A stretch of 64,000 nucleotides of DNA from Diploptera punctata. Taxonomy: Eukaryota; Arthropoda; Insecta; Blattodea; Blaberidae. The stretch spans positions 620,001 to 684,000 of the forward strand of contig JASPKZ010005703.1 in assembly GCA_030220185.1 (NCBI GenBank), written 5' to 3'. Of the stretch, positions 53,020 through 63,644 are shown in pieces (position 1 is the first letter of the stretch; the number at the start of each line of letters is the position of its first letter). The translations under genes were made by a program, and so were the position numbers. The notes under the pieces were generated by a model that made no database searches, was not told the DNA's origin, and worked only from the letters and a program-made list of their open reading frames with translations.

Positions 53020-53365
53020 AATGAGCCAAACGTCGTTAAGTATTTATTTCGTAATGTGAACATTTGTGATCCGTGCTTGTGATCGGCAATATCGATGATT
53101 TTATTATTGTCCCACAAAATTATCAATTACAATCATTTTTTTTTTCTTGGATTTTCATGTCTACTATTCTAGCCGCAACGAACGAATAATATGAATAATG
53201 TGGAAGTAAACAAAAGCCATGCGACTTTCGACCGCATCACATAAATTATTTCCTATATTCGTCTACGGTGTTAAGCGCACAAAGATTAGTCCTCGATTAA
53301 ATATCGAAATACCAACTCCAATAACGTGTTCAGGAATATTGGTGGATGTAGTAATCATAATCATG
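53020..53365. other. no gene or recognised repeat
   Basis: Nothing recognised. Confidence 0.5.
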
Positions 53366-53369
53366 CATG

Positions 53370-53755
53370 CAAATATTTGGCCATGTGGCCTGTTACGGTC
53401 TCAAAGAGGAATTTTCCAACCAGAGCTTATTGGGACGTCCCAGCGATCTTTTGCCTTGGGGGTAGTAACGAAGCTTAGCTTTTGGAATTCTATGAGATGG
53501 CATTCGCTAAACATGGGCTTTCCAGTTGTTCTGGTAGTTTTGTATATGATGGAGAAGGGGTTCTACGTACAACTCTTTCATAATTTACTCATTTCTTTTA
53601 TGGCACCACTTTATATAGCTTGCTGTACGGCGCATGCATTTCATTTGCTGTTATTCGGCATTCCTCTCTTCTTCACATTATCCATGCTTCACTACCATAT
53701 CTTACTACTGGTCTTGCAAGAACCTTATAGAACTGAAATATTGTAATAGATATGG
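53370..53755 (-). mobile_element. LINE-D C-terminal fragment
   Basis: The minus strand in pieces: 'MKCMRRTASYIKWCHKRNE', 'PLLHHIQNYQNNWKAHV', 'RMPSHRIPKAKLRYYPQGKR' and 'SLGRPNKLWLENSSLRP'. Sister of 16860-17205. The 175-codon plus-strand frame over it is a shadow. Confidence 0.88.
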
Positions 53756-53759
53756 TTTC

Positions 53760-54085
53760 ATAATACTATTATTATCCCCGTTGTTTTTGTGAAATTTGTG
53801 ATTTTCTTTGCTATATCAGCTTAATCTTGAAAATGTTAAATTATAACCCAAATAATTTAAATGAATTTACTCGTTCTAAAATTCCATCGTTCAAAAAACA
53901 ATTTTGCTGGGTATAGAGTATTTCCCACAAAATACCATCATTTTAATTTTCTTTGTATTGATTTTCATATTGTACCTTTTTGCAATTATTTTAAAATTGT
54001 GTATAGAATACTGTAAATATGTTTCTGTTAGAGCTATTAATACCTGTTGTAAAAATTTTAGTATTATTACCGGTGTAATAATAAT
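53760..54085. other. no gene or recognised repeat
   Basis: AT-rich with no motif. Confidence 0.5.
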
Positions 54086-54094
54086 AGTAATAAT

Positions 54095-54321
54095 TAGGGA
54101 GCGGATTTTTATGTAATAAAAGATAAGATTGCAATGCAGATAGTATATATTATTCAACTCTTTGTGTGTGAAACAAGATAAAAGACAGTCAGAAGTCTTA
54201 CTTCCCAATATACTATTCAACTGTTTGTGTGTGGAACCAAAACAAAAGACAGTCATAAGCCTAACTTCTCATTATACTATGTTGCATTCTTAACTTTTAG
54301 TACATAAAAATCCGCTTCTTA
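54095..54321. mobile_element. hAT-like MITE, 227 bp
   Basis: The left end TAGGGAGCGGATTTTTATG and right end CATAAAAATCCGCTTCTTA are inverted repeats with two mismatches. GTAATAAT (54087-54094) and GAAATAAT (54322-54329) give an 8-bp duplication with one mismatch. Internally an imperfect duplication: TATTCAACTCTTTGTGTGTG and a near copy 63 bp on. The terminus is shared in part with 38113. Confidence 0.85.
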
Positions 54322-54329
54322 GAAATAAT

Positions 54330-55180
54330 AATAATAATATTTTACCTGAGTTACGGGTCTTTATTATAGTTCGATAAGGGCCTAAATTTTAATCTTCAAT
54401 TAACGGAGAAGTTTTTAGATTTTCAATAAATTCTGTGCAGCCCAGTAGTATTAACTACAGTTTATAGTTAACCCATTTTATTGTTGTGCCATGAATTATG
54501 TAACTTAATTCGAAATGCATTAAACCACTCTGTAAAAAAGTGGAAAATAAAAAAAGTAATGAAGCCGTATTCTGAACTTGGTTTAAGCATTTTTACCATT
54601 AGTATTAGAGATGTATCTTCAGGTTCCTTCCAGACCCCATCGTTAAGGTGAGCTTCATTTCCTTCATCAGCTTTTTTTAATTATCCTAACAGTAAACTAA
54701 TAAAGAACGGCTATCAGCTGGATATGGGGAAGAAAGGAAAAATTAAGCTGGTAAATTTATATTATTTGTTTAATTTCTGCTTTACATCCTGACCAACACA
54801 TTCTATATTATAACGATCCTGAGAATTAATTCTGATTTGAAATATATAATATTCTCTTAAACATAGATAAACTGCAACTTTGTTCTTAATTTTACCGAAT
54901 TAATTTTTTTAATGATAATTAAAGTGTGTGCATTTTTACTATACTCATTGCATAAAAAATACACCATAACATCAGAGTGTACGTATAAAACTATACGACA
55001 AAATTACAACCTTCCATTTCTCGGTTTAGATAAAAAGCAAGATTGCACATGCTGCAAATGCATAATTATTGTATTATATTATTGAAATATTCTTCTTGAA
55101 AGCCAATGCACCTTCATTTGGGAATCCTTTGGCCTTCTCAGCAAATAATTTCCACAACTTTCTGTATTGATTATATTTAA
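54330..55180. other. no gene or recognised repeat
   Basis: AT-rich with no open frame of note. Confidence 0.5.
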
Positions 55181-55184
55181 ATCT

Positions 55185-56275
55185 TCTTCTTCTTCGGCTT
55201 TCCCCCACTTATAGGTTTGCCGTCTTCAGTTTCCATTTATCTCTATCATTCCAATCTCCCTCTTCCAAATTCCTATTCTCCATTATTGTTCTGACGTAGG
55301 TTTTCCATTTCCATCTTGGTCTACCACGTTTATTTCTTCCAGGGGGTGACCATTGGTATATATTTTTTGGCCATCTTTCATTTTCCATTCTTTGTACATG
55401 GCCATACCATTTAAGCGTTTGATTTTCAATCCTCTTAACAACCGACGTGGTGACATTCATTTCTCTCCAAAGGAATTAATTTCTTATTTTATCCTGTCTT
55501 GTTTTTTGGAGGCTTCTTCTAAAATAATCAAATTCAACTGTTCTAATTTTATTCTTTTGTCATTCCGTCAAAGACCAAGTTTCACTTCCATATGACAAAA
55601 TATTCTGTATTATGCTCTTATAAATTTTCATTTTAGTTTCCTTTGTAATATTTGTGTTCAAAATTACTCCATGTAATGTCTTAGTTGCATTTTTTGCCAT
55701 TGCAATTTTAATCTGTACATCTCTCTCACAGGTACCTAAACTTGTAGTTATTGACCCAAGATATTTAAAAAATTCACATTTTTTTATTTACCCTGTTTCA
55801 AGTATGAGGTCATCCACATCCTTTCCCAAACACATATATTCTGTTTTCTGTAAATTTATATTCAGTCCCCATTTTTTATATTCTTCCATTAATTTATTTA
55901 TCATATATTTCATATCATCTTCATCCCCTGCAAAAATTATTTGATCATCTGCAAACAACAATGAATGCAGTACTTTTCCTCCTATAGGAATACCCATTTC
56001 AGAACATTTTTATACCACAAGTTAAGAGCCTGGTCTAAATAAATGTTAAAAAGGATTGGTGACAAACTGCATCCCTGCTTAAGGCCTTTATTCACTGTGA
56101 ATTACTCTGTTAAATTATTCTGTATTTTTACTTTAGCTTTTGTGTTACTATAGATCCTCCTAACAATATTAATCCATTTATCATAGATATTCATATTTCT
56201 CATTGCCATCCATAACAATTGTCGAGGTACACTATCATATGCCATCTCTAAATCAATAAAGGTCATATGTATTTA
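55185..56275 (-). mobile_element. LINE-E copy with RT palm (FADD) and C-terminus
   Basis: On the minus strand: 'YMTFIDLEMAYDSVPRQLL', 'NKGLKQGCSLSPILFNIYLD', 'LHSLLFADDQIIFAGDEDD' (FADD codons at 55944-55955), 'GLNINLQKTEYM', 'YGSETWSLTE', 'LKWYGHVQRMENERWPK' and 'WSPPGRNKRGRPRWKWKTYV'. A (GAA)n tail is at 55185. This covers RT motifs 3 to 7 and the whole C-terminus. There are about four breaks. The most complete RT in the window. Confidence 0.95.
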
Positions 56276-56279
56276 AATC

Positions 56280-56720
56280 AATCTTCTTATTTTCATTCAT
56301 AATTAATTCTGTATTTGACTTTGAGTTTTAATAAAATTAATTATATTTACTTTTTGAGAATTCTATATATTTCTTCATTTTTTTTCTAATTTTCCATGTT
56401 CCATCTTTGTTTTTATTGTATAAAAATTATTCTTAGTACTTTCCTTTCAAATTTTAGAAGTTTTTGGTTTTCTGTCTCCTTGAGTGTCCAACTTTCGCAA
56501 GAATAAGTTACAACTGATCTTATTTCTCTAAAATATAACTTAAGGGTATAATTTCTGGAAATGAGTTTAATCTTATTGGTAAACATGTATATAAGTTTTA
56601 TTAACATATTATTCGATTTTTGACTTATTCTTCTATTGAATATGGATTATTTATTGTTGTGCCACGATATTTTAAATAATTTATTTCCTCAATATTTATT
56701 TCATTATCAAATGTTTGTGT
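56280..56720 (-). mobile_element. LINE-C fragment
   Basis: The minus strand carries 'LISRNYTLKLYFREIRSVVT', 'YSCESWTLKETENQKLLKFE' and 'RKVLRIIF', matching LINE-C at 5600-5700. Upstream 'YLKYRGTTINNPYSIEE' is the FKYLG block. It ends head-to-tail against LINE-E. Confidence 0.88.
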
Positions 56721-56906
56721 AATGTTTTTATAGAGACCCTTAAATATTTAATTTGTGTTAATTAATCCAAACTTAAGCTTAGGAATGTTCCATATGCAGA
56801 CTGTTTGTTCTTTGATGTAGTCTTCAAACATTTGTTTAAGAAAATTGATGTGACGGAGAATGGACCAAAATAAAAATATTTTCTTCCAATCATTCTGAAG
56901 ATTAAT

Positions 56907-57012
56907 GACATTTATTTTTGTATTCCATCCTGAAGATCTATTTGATGGTTTGTTTGCTAGACATTTATTTTTGAATTCCATCCTGAAGATCTACTTGATG
57001 GTTTGTTTGCTA
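56907..57012. repeat. 53-bp tandem duplication
   Basis: Two copies of GACATTTATTTTTG-ATTCC ... GATGGTTTGTTTGCT, at 56907-56959 and 56960-57012, with two differences. Confidence 0.93.
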
Positions 57013-57060
57013 TCAGTCTATCTTTCCTAATAGTCTCCACACACACACACACACACACAA

Positions 57061-57831
57061 CGAACCAAGGAGTTCGGCAAGGCTGTAGTTTATCAACCAC
57101 ATTATTTAACCTTTATTTAGACGATGTGCTAAGTGAGTGGAACCAACAAGTACGGGTAAAGCAAGTATCCGGAGGAATAAATGTTATCAGAAACAAATAC
57201 ATCAATACACTACTGTTCGCAGACGACCACGTTCTCATTGCAGTATCTGAAGACGAATTACAATATAACATACATACACTAAGCAAAGTAGCAGAAGCAT
57301 ATATTTGCAAGATTTCAACATCTAAAACTGAGATAATGGCTTTCAGAGGAAAGGATCCTGTAAGATCAAAAATTGTAGTAGATAATGTTTTACTTAAACA
57401 AGTATCACACTTTAATTATCTGGGAACAATATATCTTACGTTTACAACAGAGACCTTCAAATAAAACTTTCCAGATACCAACTTCTGTATGGCACAATTA
57501 GGCGAACACTTGGAAATAAAACGAGAAAGGAAACACAGTTGAAATTTTACAAGATTATGGCAGTCCCTACTCTATTACACGGCAGTGAGAACTGGGTCCT
57601 TAGACAGAAAGAAATTAAGAATATCCAATCGACATAAATTAAGTTTTTACTAGCAGTTAAGGGATGTACAAAACTAGTTCATATAAGGAACGAAACTATA
57701 AGAGAAGAATTAGGAGTAATGCCAATAATACATCAAATCTATAATTATAAGCAGCGATGGACTGAACACCTGCAACGAATGGATAACAACAGATTTCCGA
57801 AGCAGGCTTGGATGAAAAAAAAAAAAAAAAA
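57061..57831 (+). mobile_element. LINE-B copy with RT palm (FADD)
   Basis: Open from the (AC)n tract: 'NQGVRQGCSLSTTLFNLYLD', 'YINTLLFADDHVLIAVSEDE' (FADD codons at 57216-57227), 'CKISTSKTEIMAFRGKD' and 'VSHFNYLGTIY'. After a frameshift near 57450: 'QLLYGTIRRTLGNKTRKET', 'MAVPTLLHGSENWVLRQKE', 'FLLAVKGCTKLVHIRNETIR' and 'RWTEHLQRMDNNRFPKQAW', ending in 18 A. The ORF end is lost: the A-run replaces the GRP block. It is the third member of the gapless 61-residue comparison. Confidence 0.95.
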
Positions 57832-57971
57832 GTAATCCGCAAATTCTATCAACCGATCGGGGAACTTCGTGGGCGCTCGCAGAAGCCGTATTCACGTCAA
57901 CACGTTTTCAGTAATTGTAGACCTACTGGGCTGTTTGCTAGTTAACGCAGTGAGTTTCGCTTAGTGTGTTC

Positions 57972-58040
57972 CGTGGTCGAGAGAGTTAACAGACATCATC
58001 TGCATTCGGAACCTCGAGGGTTCGATTCCCGTCCTACTTT
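57972..58040 (+). tRNA. tRNA-like sequence, probably SINE head or pseudogene
   Basis: TGGTCGAGAGAGTTAACAGAC resembles box A and GGGTTCGATTCCCG at 58018-58031 is an exact box B with a 5-bp T stem. The acceptor stem does not close, and CTTTTTATT follows as a possible pol III terminator. Confidence 0.5.
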
Positions 58041-58044
58041 TTAT

Positions 58045-58565
58045 TAAATTAAATCTTAGCATAGCATTTCGTCTGTAATATAGTTTCATATTTAATTTTA
58101 TATTTGAGTTTTATGGCTTTAATGCACACACAAAAACATAAATTAAAACCTTCTTCTAATAAATAAATGAGCAAAGAAAATAATATTTTTAAATTGAAAA
58201 CTTTAACAAAAACAAAATCAATATCGGGCGTATGAACCCACAACATCTATTACCGCTCTCAATCTGCGGGGCATTGAGATTGCCTTGTGCTTATGTCCTT
58301 GTGTATGCGCTGAACCATGGTAAAACTCAATATGATTCATTATAAACAAACTTGTTAGAGGGTGTTGCTTTTGCGCAGACGTGTGCGAATGACAGTCTAT
58401 GGAATGCAATACATTGAAATTACCTAGAACAAACTCTGAATGTGGTAAATATAATTGTTACAATAACGATATTAACATTGATTTAATTCAAATGTCAAAA
58501 TAAAATGTTGTATTTAATTCATAAAACATTTTAATACAAATATCACGAGAAAAAAAAAACCTGCA
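58045..58565. other. no gene or recognised repeat
   Basis: AT-rich. Open frames on minus are short and without motif. Confidence 0.5.
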
Positions 58566-58567
58566 TA

Positions 58568-58655
58568 ATTGAACACGCGAACCTGCGACCTCCATTAACA
58601 GAAACAGTGACTGCATGTTTTACCGCTGATCTAACAGGACACGTAGGAGTGTCTT
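58568..58655 (-). tRNA. tRNA-like sequence, degenerate
   Basis: The minus strand has TTAGATCAGCGGTAAAACATG (box A-like) and GAGGTCGCAGGTTCGCGTG (box B-like), then a T-run. The T stem is mismatched, so a pseudogene or SINE head. Confidence 0.45.
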
Positions 58656-58789
58656 CAGTTCATGCCACTTAACACAGTAGCTCAGGGACTGCACAATTAT
58701 GACTACCTTCGTAGTTTGAACCCAGCGCTGTGCCGAGTAGGACTTAGAAGAAATGTGTGTTCAAGAGATGATTCATTTTTTGTCTAAGG

Positions 58790-58905
58790 GTGTACAAACT
58801 ACAAGGGAGTAAAGATCCTGGCAGACCAAGAAAGAGATGGAGTATTGAGCCGGAACAGACCATGGAGCCTATACTGCGAAGAAGAAGAAGATGATAAATA
58901 AATAT
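58790..58905 (+). mobile_element. LINE 3' end remnant
   Basis: Reads 'LQGSKDPGRPRKRWSIEPEQ' then 'TMEPILRRRRR' and stops. GRP-x-KRW with an EPEQ tail and (GAA)n end. Confidence 0.78.
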
Positions 58906-58989
58906 ATAACTTATATATATTGCTGTGAGTAGAGCCTATATTTAGTCAAATTTTGTAATTTTAACAGGCATATAACATTACACTCTAAA

Positions 58990-59032
58990 TATATTATTAT
59001 TATTATTATTATCATCATCATCATCATCATTA
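58990..59032. repeat. (TTA)n(ATC)n microsatellite
   Basis: Six TTA then six ATC units. Confidence 0.93.
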
Positions 59033-59039
59033 TATTTGG

Positions 59040-59750
59040 TTTTGGCTCTAAAATGTGCATGCACATCGTCTATCACTCTCGTTAACACTCTCCTTCCCAG
59101 GAGAAGAATACAGGTTGGGATATTTTTACGGATATACTCTGAATTTTAAACAATATACTGAACACACAAAAATATTTAATTTTCTTCACGTTCTTGTGTT
59201 ATAATTCGATGCTATAGAAGCTTCATTTATACAAACAACAACGCTATTTCAAAAAATATATGTAATTAATTGTAATTAATATACTGTATCCTAGCATAAA
59301 CCCAACAATTAATAACTACTAAGACACACATATTAATTAAAAGACTATTCATCACATAGACCGATAATTTTGCCTCTTCCTGTTGATAAAATTGCCTCTT
59401 CCTATTCGTGATGAAAGATATCTCCGCAAATTAACTTCTTTGACAAGGATATCGATTCGACAATATATACTACTATCGATATGGTATAGCAAGAAATGCC
59501 AAAAGAAAACAACTTCAAAAAAAATTATAAAAATCAATGGTTAGTTCTGTTCCTTTAAAAAATATATTAAATGTTGTATAGTGAATCTGCAATATTGTTA
59601 ATATTATTTCTCATACAATCATCTGTTATTGATTTTTCTCAAGCCCAAAGAGATTTAACAGTAAAGATATGCTATTTATAACTATACAGCCGGCTTAGAA
59701 ATCGCCCGGAAGTAAGATCGAAATACATAACGTCACATTAATTATTAAAC
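59040..59750. other. no gene or recognised repeat
   Basis: Contains a short duplication (TTTTGCCTCTTCCTGTTG and AATTGCCTCTTCCTATTC near 59368 and 59390). Nothing coding. Confidence 0.45.
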
Positions 59751-59751
59751 A

Positions 59752-59757
59752 TTATTA

Positions 59758-59799
<42 letters not shown>

Positions 59800-59800
59800 G
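59752..59800. repeat. (TTA)n microsatellite
   Basis: About 15 TTA units just upstream of SINE-2a. Confidence 0.95.
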
Positions 59801-59819
59801 ATTCTGATGTATTATTATT

Positions 59820-60147
59820 GTCCACCGCTGTGGTCTCGGGGTAGCGTGCTGCCTTATCACGCAGCGGGCCCGGGTTCGATTCCAGGTCGGGACAGGCTCC
59901 TGGTTATTTCGGTTTTTTTTTTGCCTGTAAGACAAATGTCAGGAATCTTAGTGCCCAACGGTCTCCGAGAAGCATCCGGCTATGATCATCCTTATCATTA
60001 TCATTCCTTCACCGGTGTGGAAAGCAACGGGAAGCTACCACATCTGTAATTCCCTAGTAAAGCTGCAAAGCATAGCATGAAAATGCTATGATTGCAGTGA
60101 AAGGCCTGCCCTCGGGCAGAATTACTATGGATGGATGGATGGATGTA
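59820..60147 (+). mobile_element. SINE-2a copy, best preserved
   Basis: Box A in TGGTCTCGGGGTAGCGTGC and box B GGTTCGATTCC (59873-59883). The body is AAGACAAATGTCAGGAATC. Tail 2a GGTGTGGAAAGCAACGGGAA ... CTCGGGCAGAATTACTATGG ends in (ATGG)n. Its 5' half is shared with SINE-2b but the 3' half is not. Confidence 0.95.
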
Positions 60148-60158
60148 TTACTGACTAA

Positions 60159-60264
60159 GGGTCGGTTTCACCAACAGAGGTAACTGTATTACGCCAGTTT
60201 AAGCTATGCATTATACACGAGAAAAACTGGTGTAATACAGTTACCTATATGGTGAAACCGACCC
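60159..60264. mobile_element. Harbinger-like micro-MITE, 106 bp
   Basis: GGGTCGGTTTCACCA and TGGTGAAACCGACCC are perfect 15-bp termini. The complementarity continues inward with GGTAACTGTATTAC. TAA flanks at 60156-60158 and 60265-60267 fit the 3-bp TWA duplication of PIF/Harbinger. Almost the whole element is a stem. Confidence 0.92.
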
Positions 60265-60597
60265 TAAATAGTCGCTCCAAATCCAAAGCTAAGTTGAGTT
60301 TTTCATTAGACAAAATCACTCGCGACTTTGTACCTCGTGCTTTTTTTTAGAAAAACACAACCTCTTGTTAGATTACTGATAACTCTGCTCAATATTTCAA
60401 ATGTGGAAGATAAACGCTGAAATACAACTGTAGCCGGCATAATAGGAGAAATATAGAAAACGCTGTTACATGATCCATAAAGAGAGAAGCAGAGAAAATA
60501 TAAACATGCCGGAGGAGATTAGAAGTATAATTTTAAAATAAATCGACTGCGATACAATTATAAACGGCATGCGTTCAGTAAGAATTCTCGCTCTACA

Positions 60598-61445
60598 CCC
60601 ATAAGTAATGTCACGAGTGATTTCCAAATCATCGATAAATTCACGAATCACGAAGTGAGGAGTGAATTTATCTAGAGAATTTAGAAATCAAGAGTGGCAT
60701 TTCTTAGGGCTATTTATCGGATAAAATCATTATCTAATTTAGTTACCGGTATTTAAAAAAAAAAATATATATATATAGACTAATAGCTCTAGAAATGGAT
60801 TATTTACGCAGAAGTTCCAGAAAGTCTGAATTAGAACATGTCACAAATAAGGAAATTAGAAACATAATGGAAGCAGAAGAAAGCATAATTGAAAGAACTG
60901 AGGAGACGGAATTAAACTGGTTAGGGCAACTATATCAATGGCAACCGACCAGAAAGAAGAAAAGAGGGAGACCAAAGTTAACATGGAAGGAAAACATGAA
61001 GACAGTAATGCAAGCAAGAGGGCTAAGCATTGAAAATGCCCAAGATCGTAGCTTTGGAAGTTTGGCACGGTAAGACGGCATGAGCTGTAAAAACCCGAAG
61101 ATCGCAATATTGTAAGAATCGCTCTAGTGGAGAAATAATGAAAGCATCAAACTGTATATTATAATCAACATTATAGGTTATTAATTAATTTTTTAGGAAA
61201 CAACTCAGTAAAATCACGGAATCTGTTCACTATTCGCTATATTCAATGTATTTGTTGGAGAAAAATAATGCTCCGACCTGTTCAGAATATTAAAAAGGAG
61301 GAGCTTTCTTTATCACAAAAGCAAGATCTGATAAAGAGAAATCGATAAAGAGCGAGGTGAAACACGACTGCCATTGGTTGCAAAACAAAATTCATTGAAA
61401 CGTGATTGGTCATTGACTACCATTTGGGGCATGAGTTAAATAGTC
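60598..61445 (+). repeat. dispersed repeat R1, copy 3, interrupted
   Basis: Leader hairpin (60601-60702) and start of core, then a LINE remnant replacing about 140 bp. It resumes at GATCGCAATATTGTAAG (61101) and ends GTTAAATAGTC (61435-61445). Confidence 0.85.
60785..61075 (+). mobile_element. LINE C-terminal fragment nested in R1
   Basis: A 92-codon open frame: 'MDYLRRSSRKSELEHVTNKE', 'IRNIMEAEESIIERTEETEL', 'NWLGQLYQWQPTRKKKRGRP' and 'ENAQDRSFGSL'. It lacks the residues between W-x-G and W-x-P seen in relatives (a deletion of the RM block). Same subfamily as 25-345. An (AT)n tract precedes it. Confidence 0.88.
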
Positions 61446-62216
61446 ATAAGTAATGTGACGAGTGATTTTCAAATTTATTTAGAGTATTTGGAAATTAAGA
61501 GTGGCATTTGTTAGGACTATTTAACGAATAAAATTAAGCTGCTTACTCTAAAGTCGTTTTTTAAATATAGTTGGCGATATTTTAAAATATTTGTATATTT
61601 AATGTAAACGGAGATGATAGAAAACAAATAAGAAATGTGTGATTATTTAATTTGCTTATCCAGTACAATTTGATCATATAATATAATTTATTGCCATCTG
61701 ACGTGGGGATTTTTCAAATAGGATCGCAATATTGTAAGAATGCACCCTAGTGGAGAAAAAATGAACCATCAAACTGTATATTATAATCAACATTAAAAAA
61801 GGTAAAGTGATCCCACTACAGGCCTCAGGATGCCCTTGGAAGTTTATTAGCTTTTAGTAAACAACTCAGTAAAATGGTTATTTAAAAACACAAAACACAA
61901 TTATTGAAATATATTTCCAATTACTTTGAGTGTTTTGAGGCTTAGATTGCTGGACTATTTCGTCTATATCTTCATTTGAAGCGCATCCAAACATTGTGTC
62001 TGCCATTTTCTACATTAAAATCTCGCGGCACTGCAAAATAATGCTCTGACCTGTTCAAAAATTTAAAAAAAGAGGAGCTTTGTCACAAAAGCAAGATGTG
62101 GTAAAGAGAATTCGATAAAGGATGAGTGAACACGACTATCATTGGTTGATGTAAAACAAAATTTATTGAAACGTGATAGGTCATTAATTCCCATTTGGGG
62201 CATGAGTTAAATAGTC
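61446..62216 (+). repeat. dispersed repeat R1, copy 4, in tandem with copy 3
   Basis: The leader starts at the base after copy 3 ends (ATAAGTAATGTGACGAGTG). The core is GACTATTTAAC (61515) to GTTAAATAGTC (62216). At 61796-61845 it contains a short inverted SINE-1 tail (GATCCCACTACAGGCCTCAG). Confidence 0.88.
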
Positions 62217-62219
62217 ACA

Positions 62220-62780
62220 AGCAACAAACAATCTTCTATTCACAAGAGAACAATTTCCAAAAGGTTTATAGTTTCTTTTTTAACCAATCCATGTATTAAT
62301 TTTCCAATTTTATGCATAAAGTGTTATATTAGTTTATTGAACCAGCGGAACTAAGCGAATCATTCAGCAAGTTGGATTAAATGGTCCCATTTTAATAGTT
62401 TACGGCATATTTATTTATTTTGTTAATACAATCATATGTATTTAGTTTAGTTGCAACAAAAATGTGGCTGCCCCATGAATGCATTTTAAATATTGGCTTT
62501 CAGCCAAATTCCAACTTCTAATGGTCGGATTTCAGTGACTTTTGGAGAAAACCATCCTCCTTTTATTTAACCGAGTTTCGCAAAGAAAAATCTAAATTGT
62601 GGCCGCTAGAGTGATTTTTAAAATTTCGCTTCAAGTTAACCTCTACTCCTAATTGTCCGAATTTATTGATGAACCTTACTTTTTCTTTTACTGATTGCTG
62701 TATGCCTAGTTTTGTTGCGAAAAAAAACAAAAATAGTGGTCACCAGAACACCCACCCCCACACACACACTTATACGCCTG

Positions 62781-62812
<32 letters not shown>

Positions 62813-63640
62813 ATGAGTATTTTCCGAGTGTACTTAGTAGGTAAATGAATATTTGAAAAGTTTCCCCGAAAAGAGATCTAATCCACAAACTACAAATTGT
62901 TGGGAAAAAGAAAAAAACGTATAATATTCATTTTGAGGATATTACCATTATTATACCATATAAATTTTAATCTCTCATCCTATTGGAATCATATACAGCC
63001 AATTTGAATGAAAAATAGCATGCTAATAATTAAATATTAACAAGTTAATACAGAATTGGCTGCAAAAGTGATCTCTATAGAGTGGAAAAATGATCTAACA
63101 CATATTTAATTAAAAATGCTATAATAAGAAATAGAAAGTACATATTGAACACTGATTTAGTTAGAAAATTTACTAACTTAATCAGTTTTCTGTATTTATT
63201 TTCCATTTAATGTTATTTCGTTACATTCTTTGTGTCTTTCTTATTTTCACTCAATTTCTCTAAGATTCTGATTAGAATTCATGGAACTGTGGTGGAATGA
63301 ATTTGCACATGTGTATTAATTGTTTTTATGCACTGCTATTAATAATTTGACTAACTGCTTCCGCCATTTTGTTATATATAGATCGCTATGCGCTTGAAAG
63401 CCAACTTTTAATAATTAATAAAACATCTAGAAGAGAGTATGGATAATTTTAACTTACATCCATCATGCCGTGACACTCTCCGGATAGATCACTAATCCTC
63501 TGAAAACTCAACTTTCGAATTTTTGTGGGTTAAATCTCTTTTCGGGGCATCTATCCATTTGTGAAACTTTTCCTAAAATATCTTCATGAGAACAACCTCA
63601 ATAGCTACATTCTTTTTGAATTTCTAAAATATAAAGAAAA
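62220..63640. other. no gene or recognised repeat
   Basis: AT-rich, with (CA)n at 62757-62770 and (AT)n at 62784-62812. No motif in the short open frames. Confidence 0.5.
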
Positions 63641-63644
63641 ATAA

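Noticed and set aside
53219..53746. 175-codon plus-strand open frame
   Set aside because: It is the antisense shadow of the LINE-D tail on the minus strand, which shows the real conserved motifs.
57972..58655. Functional tR-NA genes at 57.97 and 58.57 kb
   Set aside because: Only promoter boxes are conserved; stems do not close. More likely SINE heads or pseudogenes.
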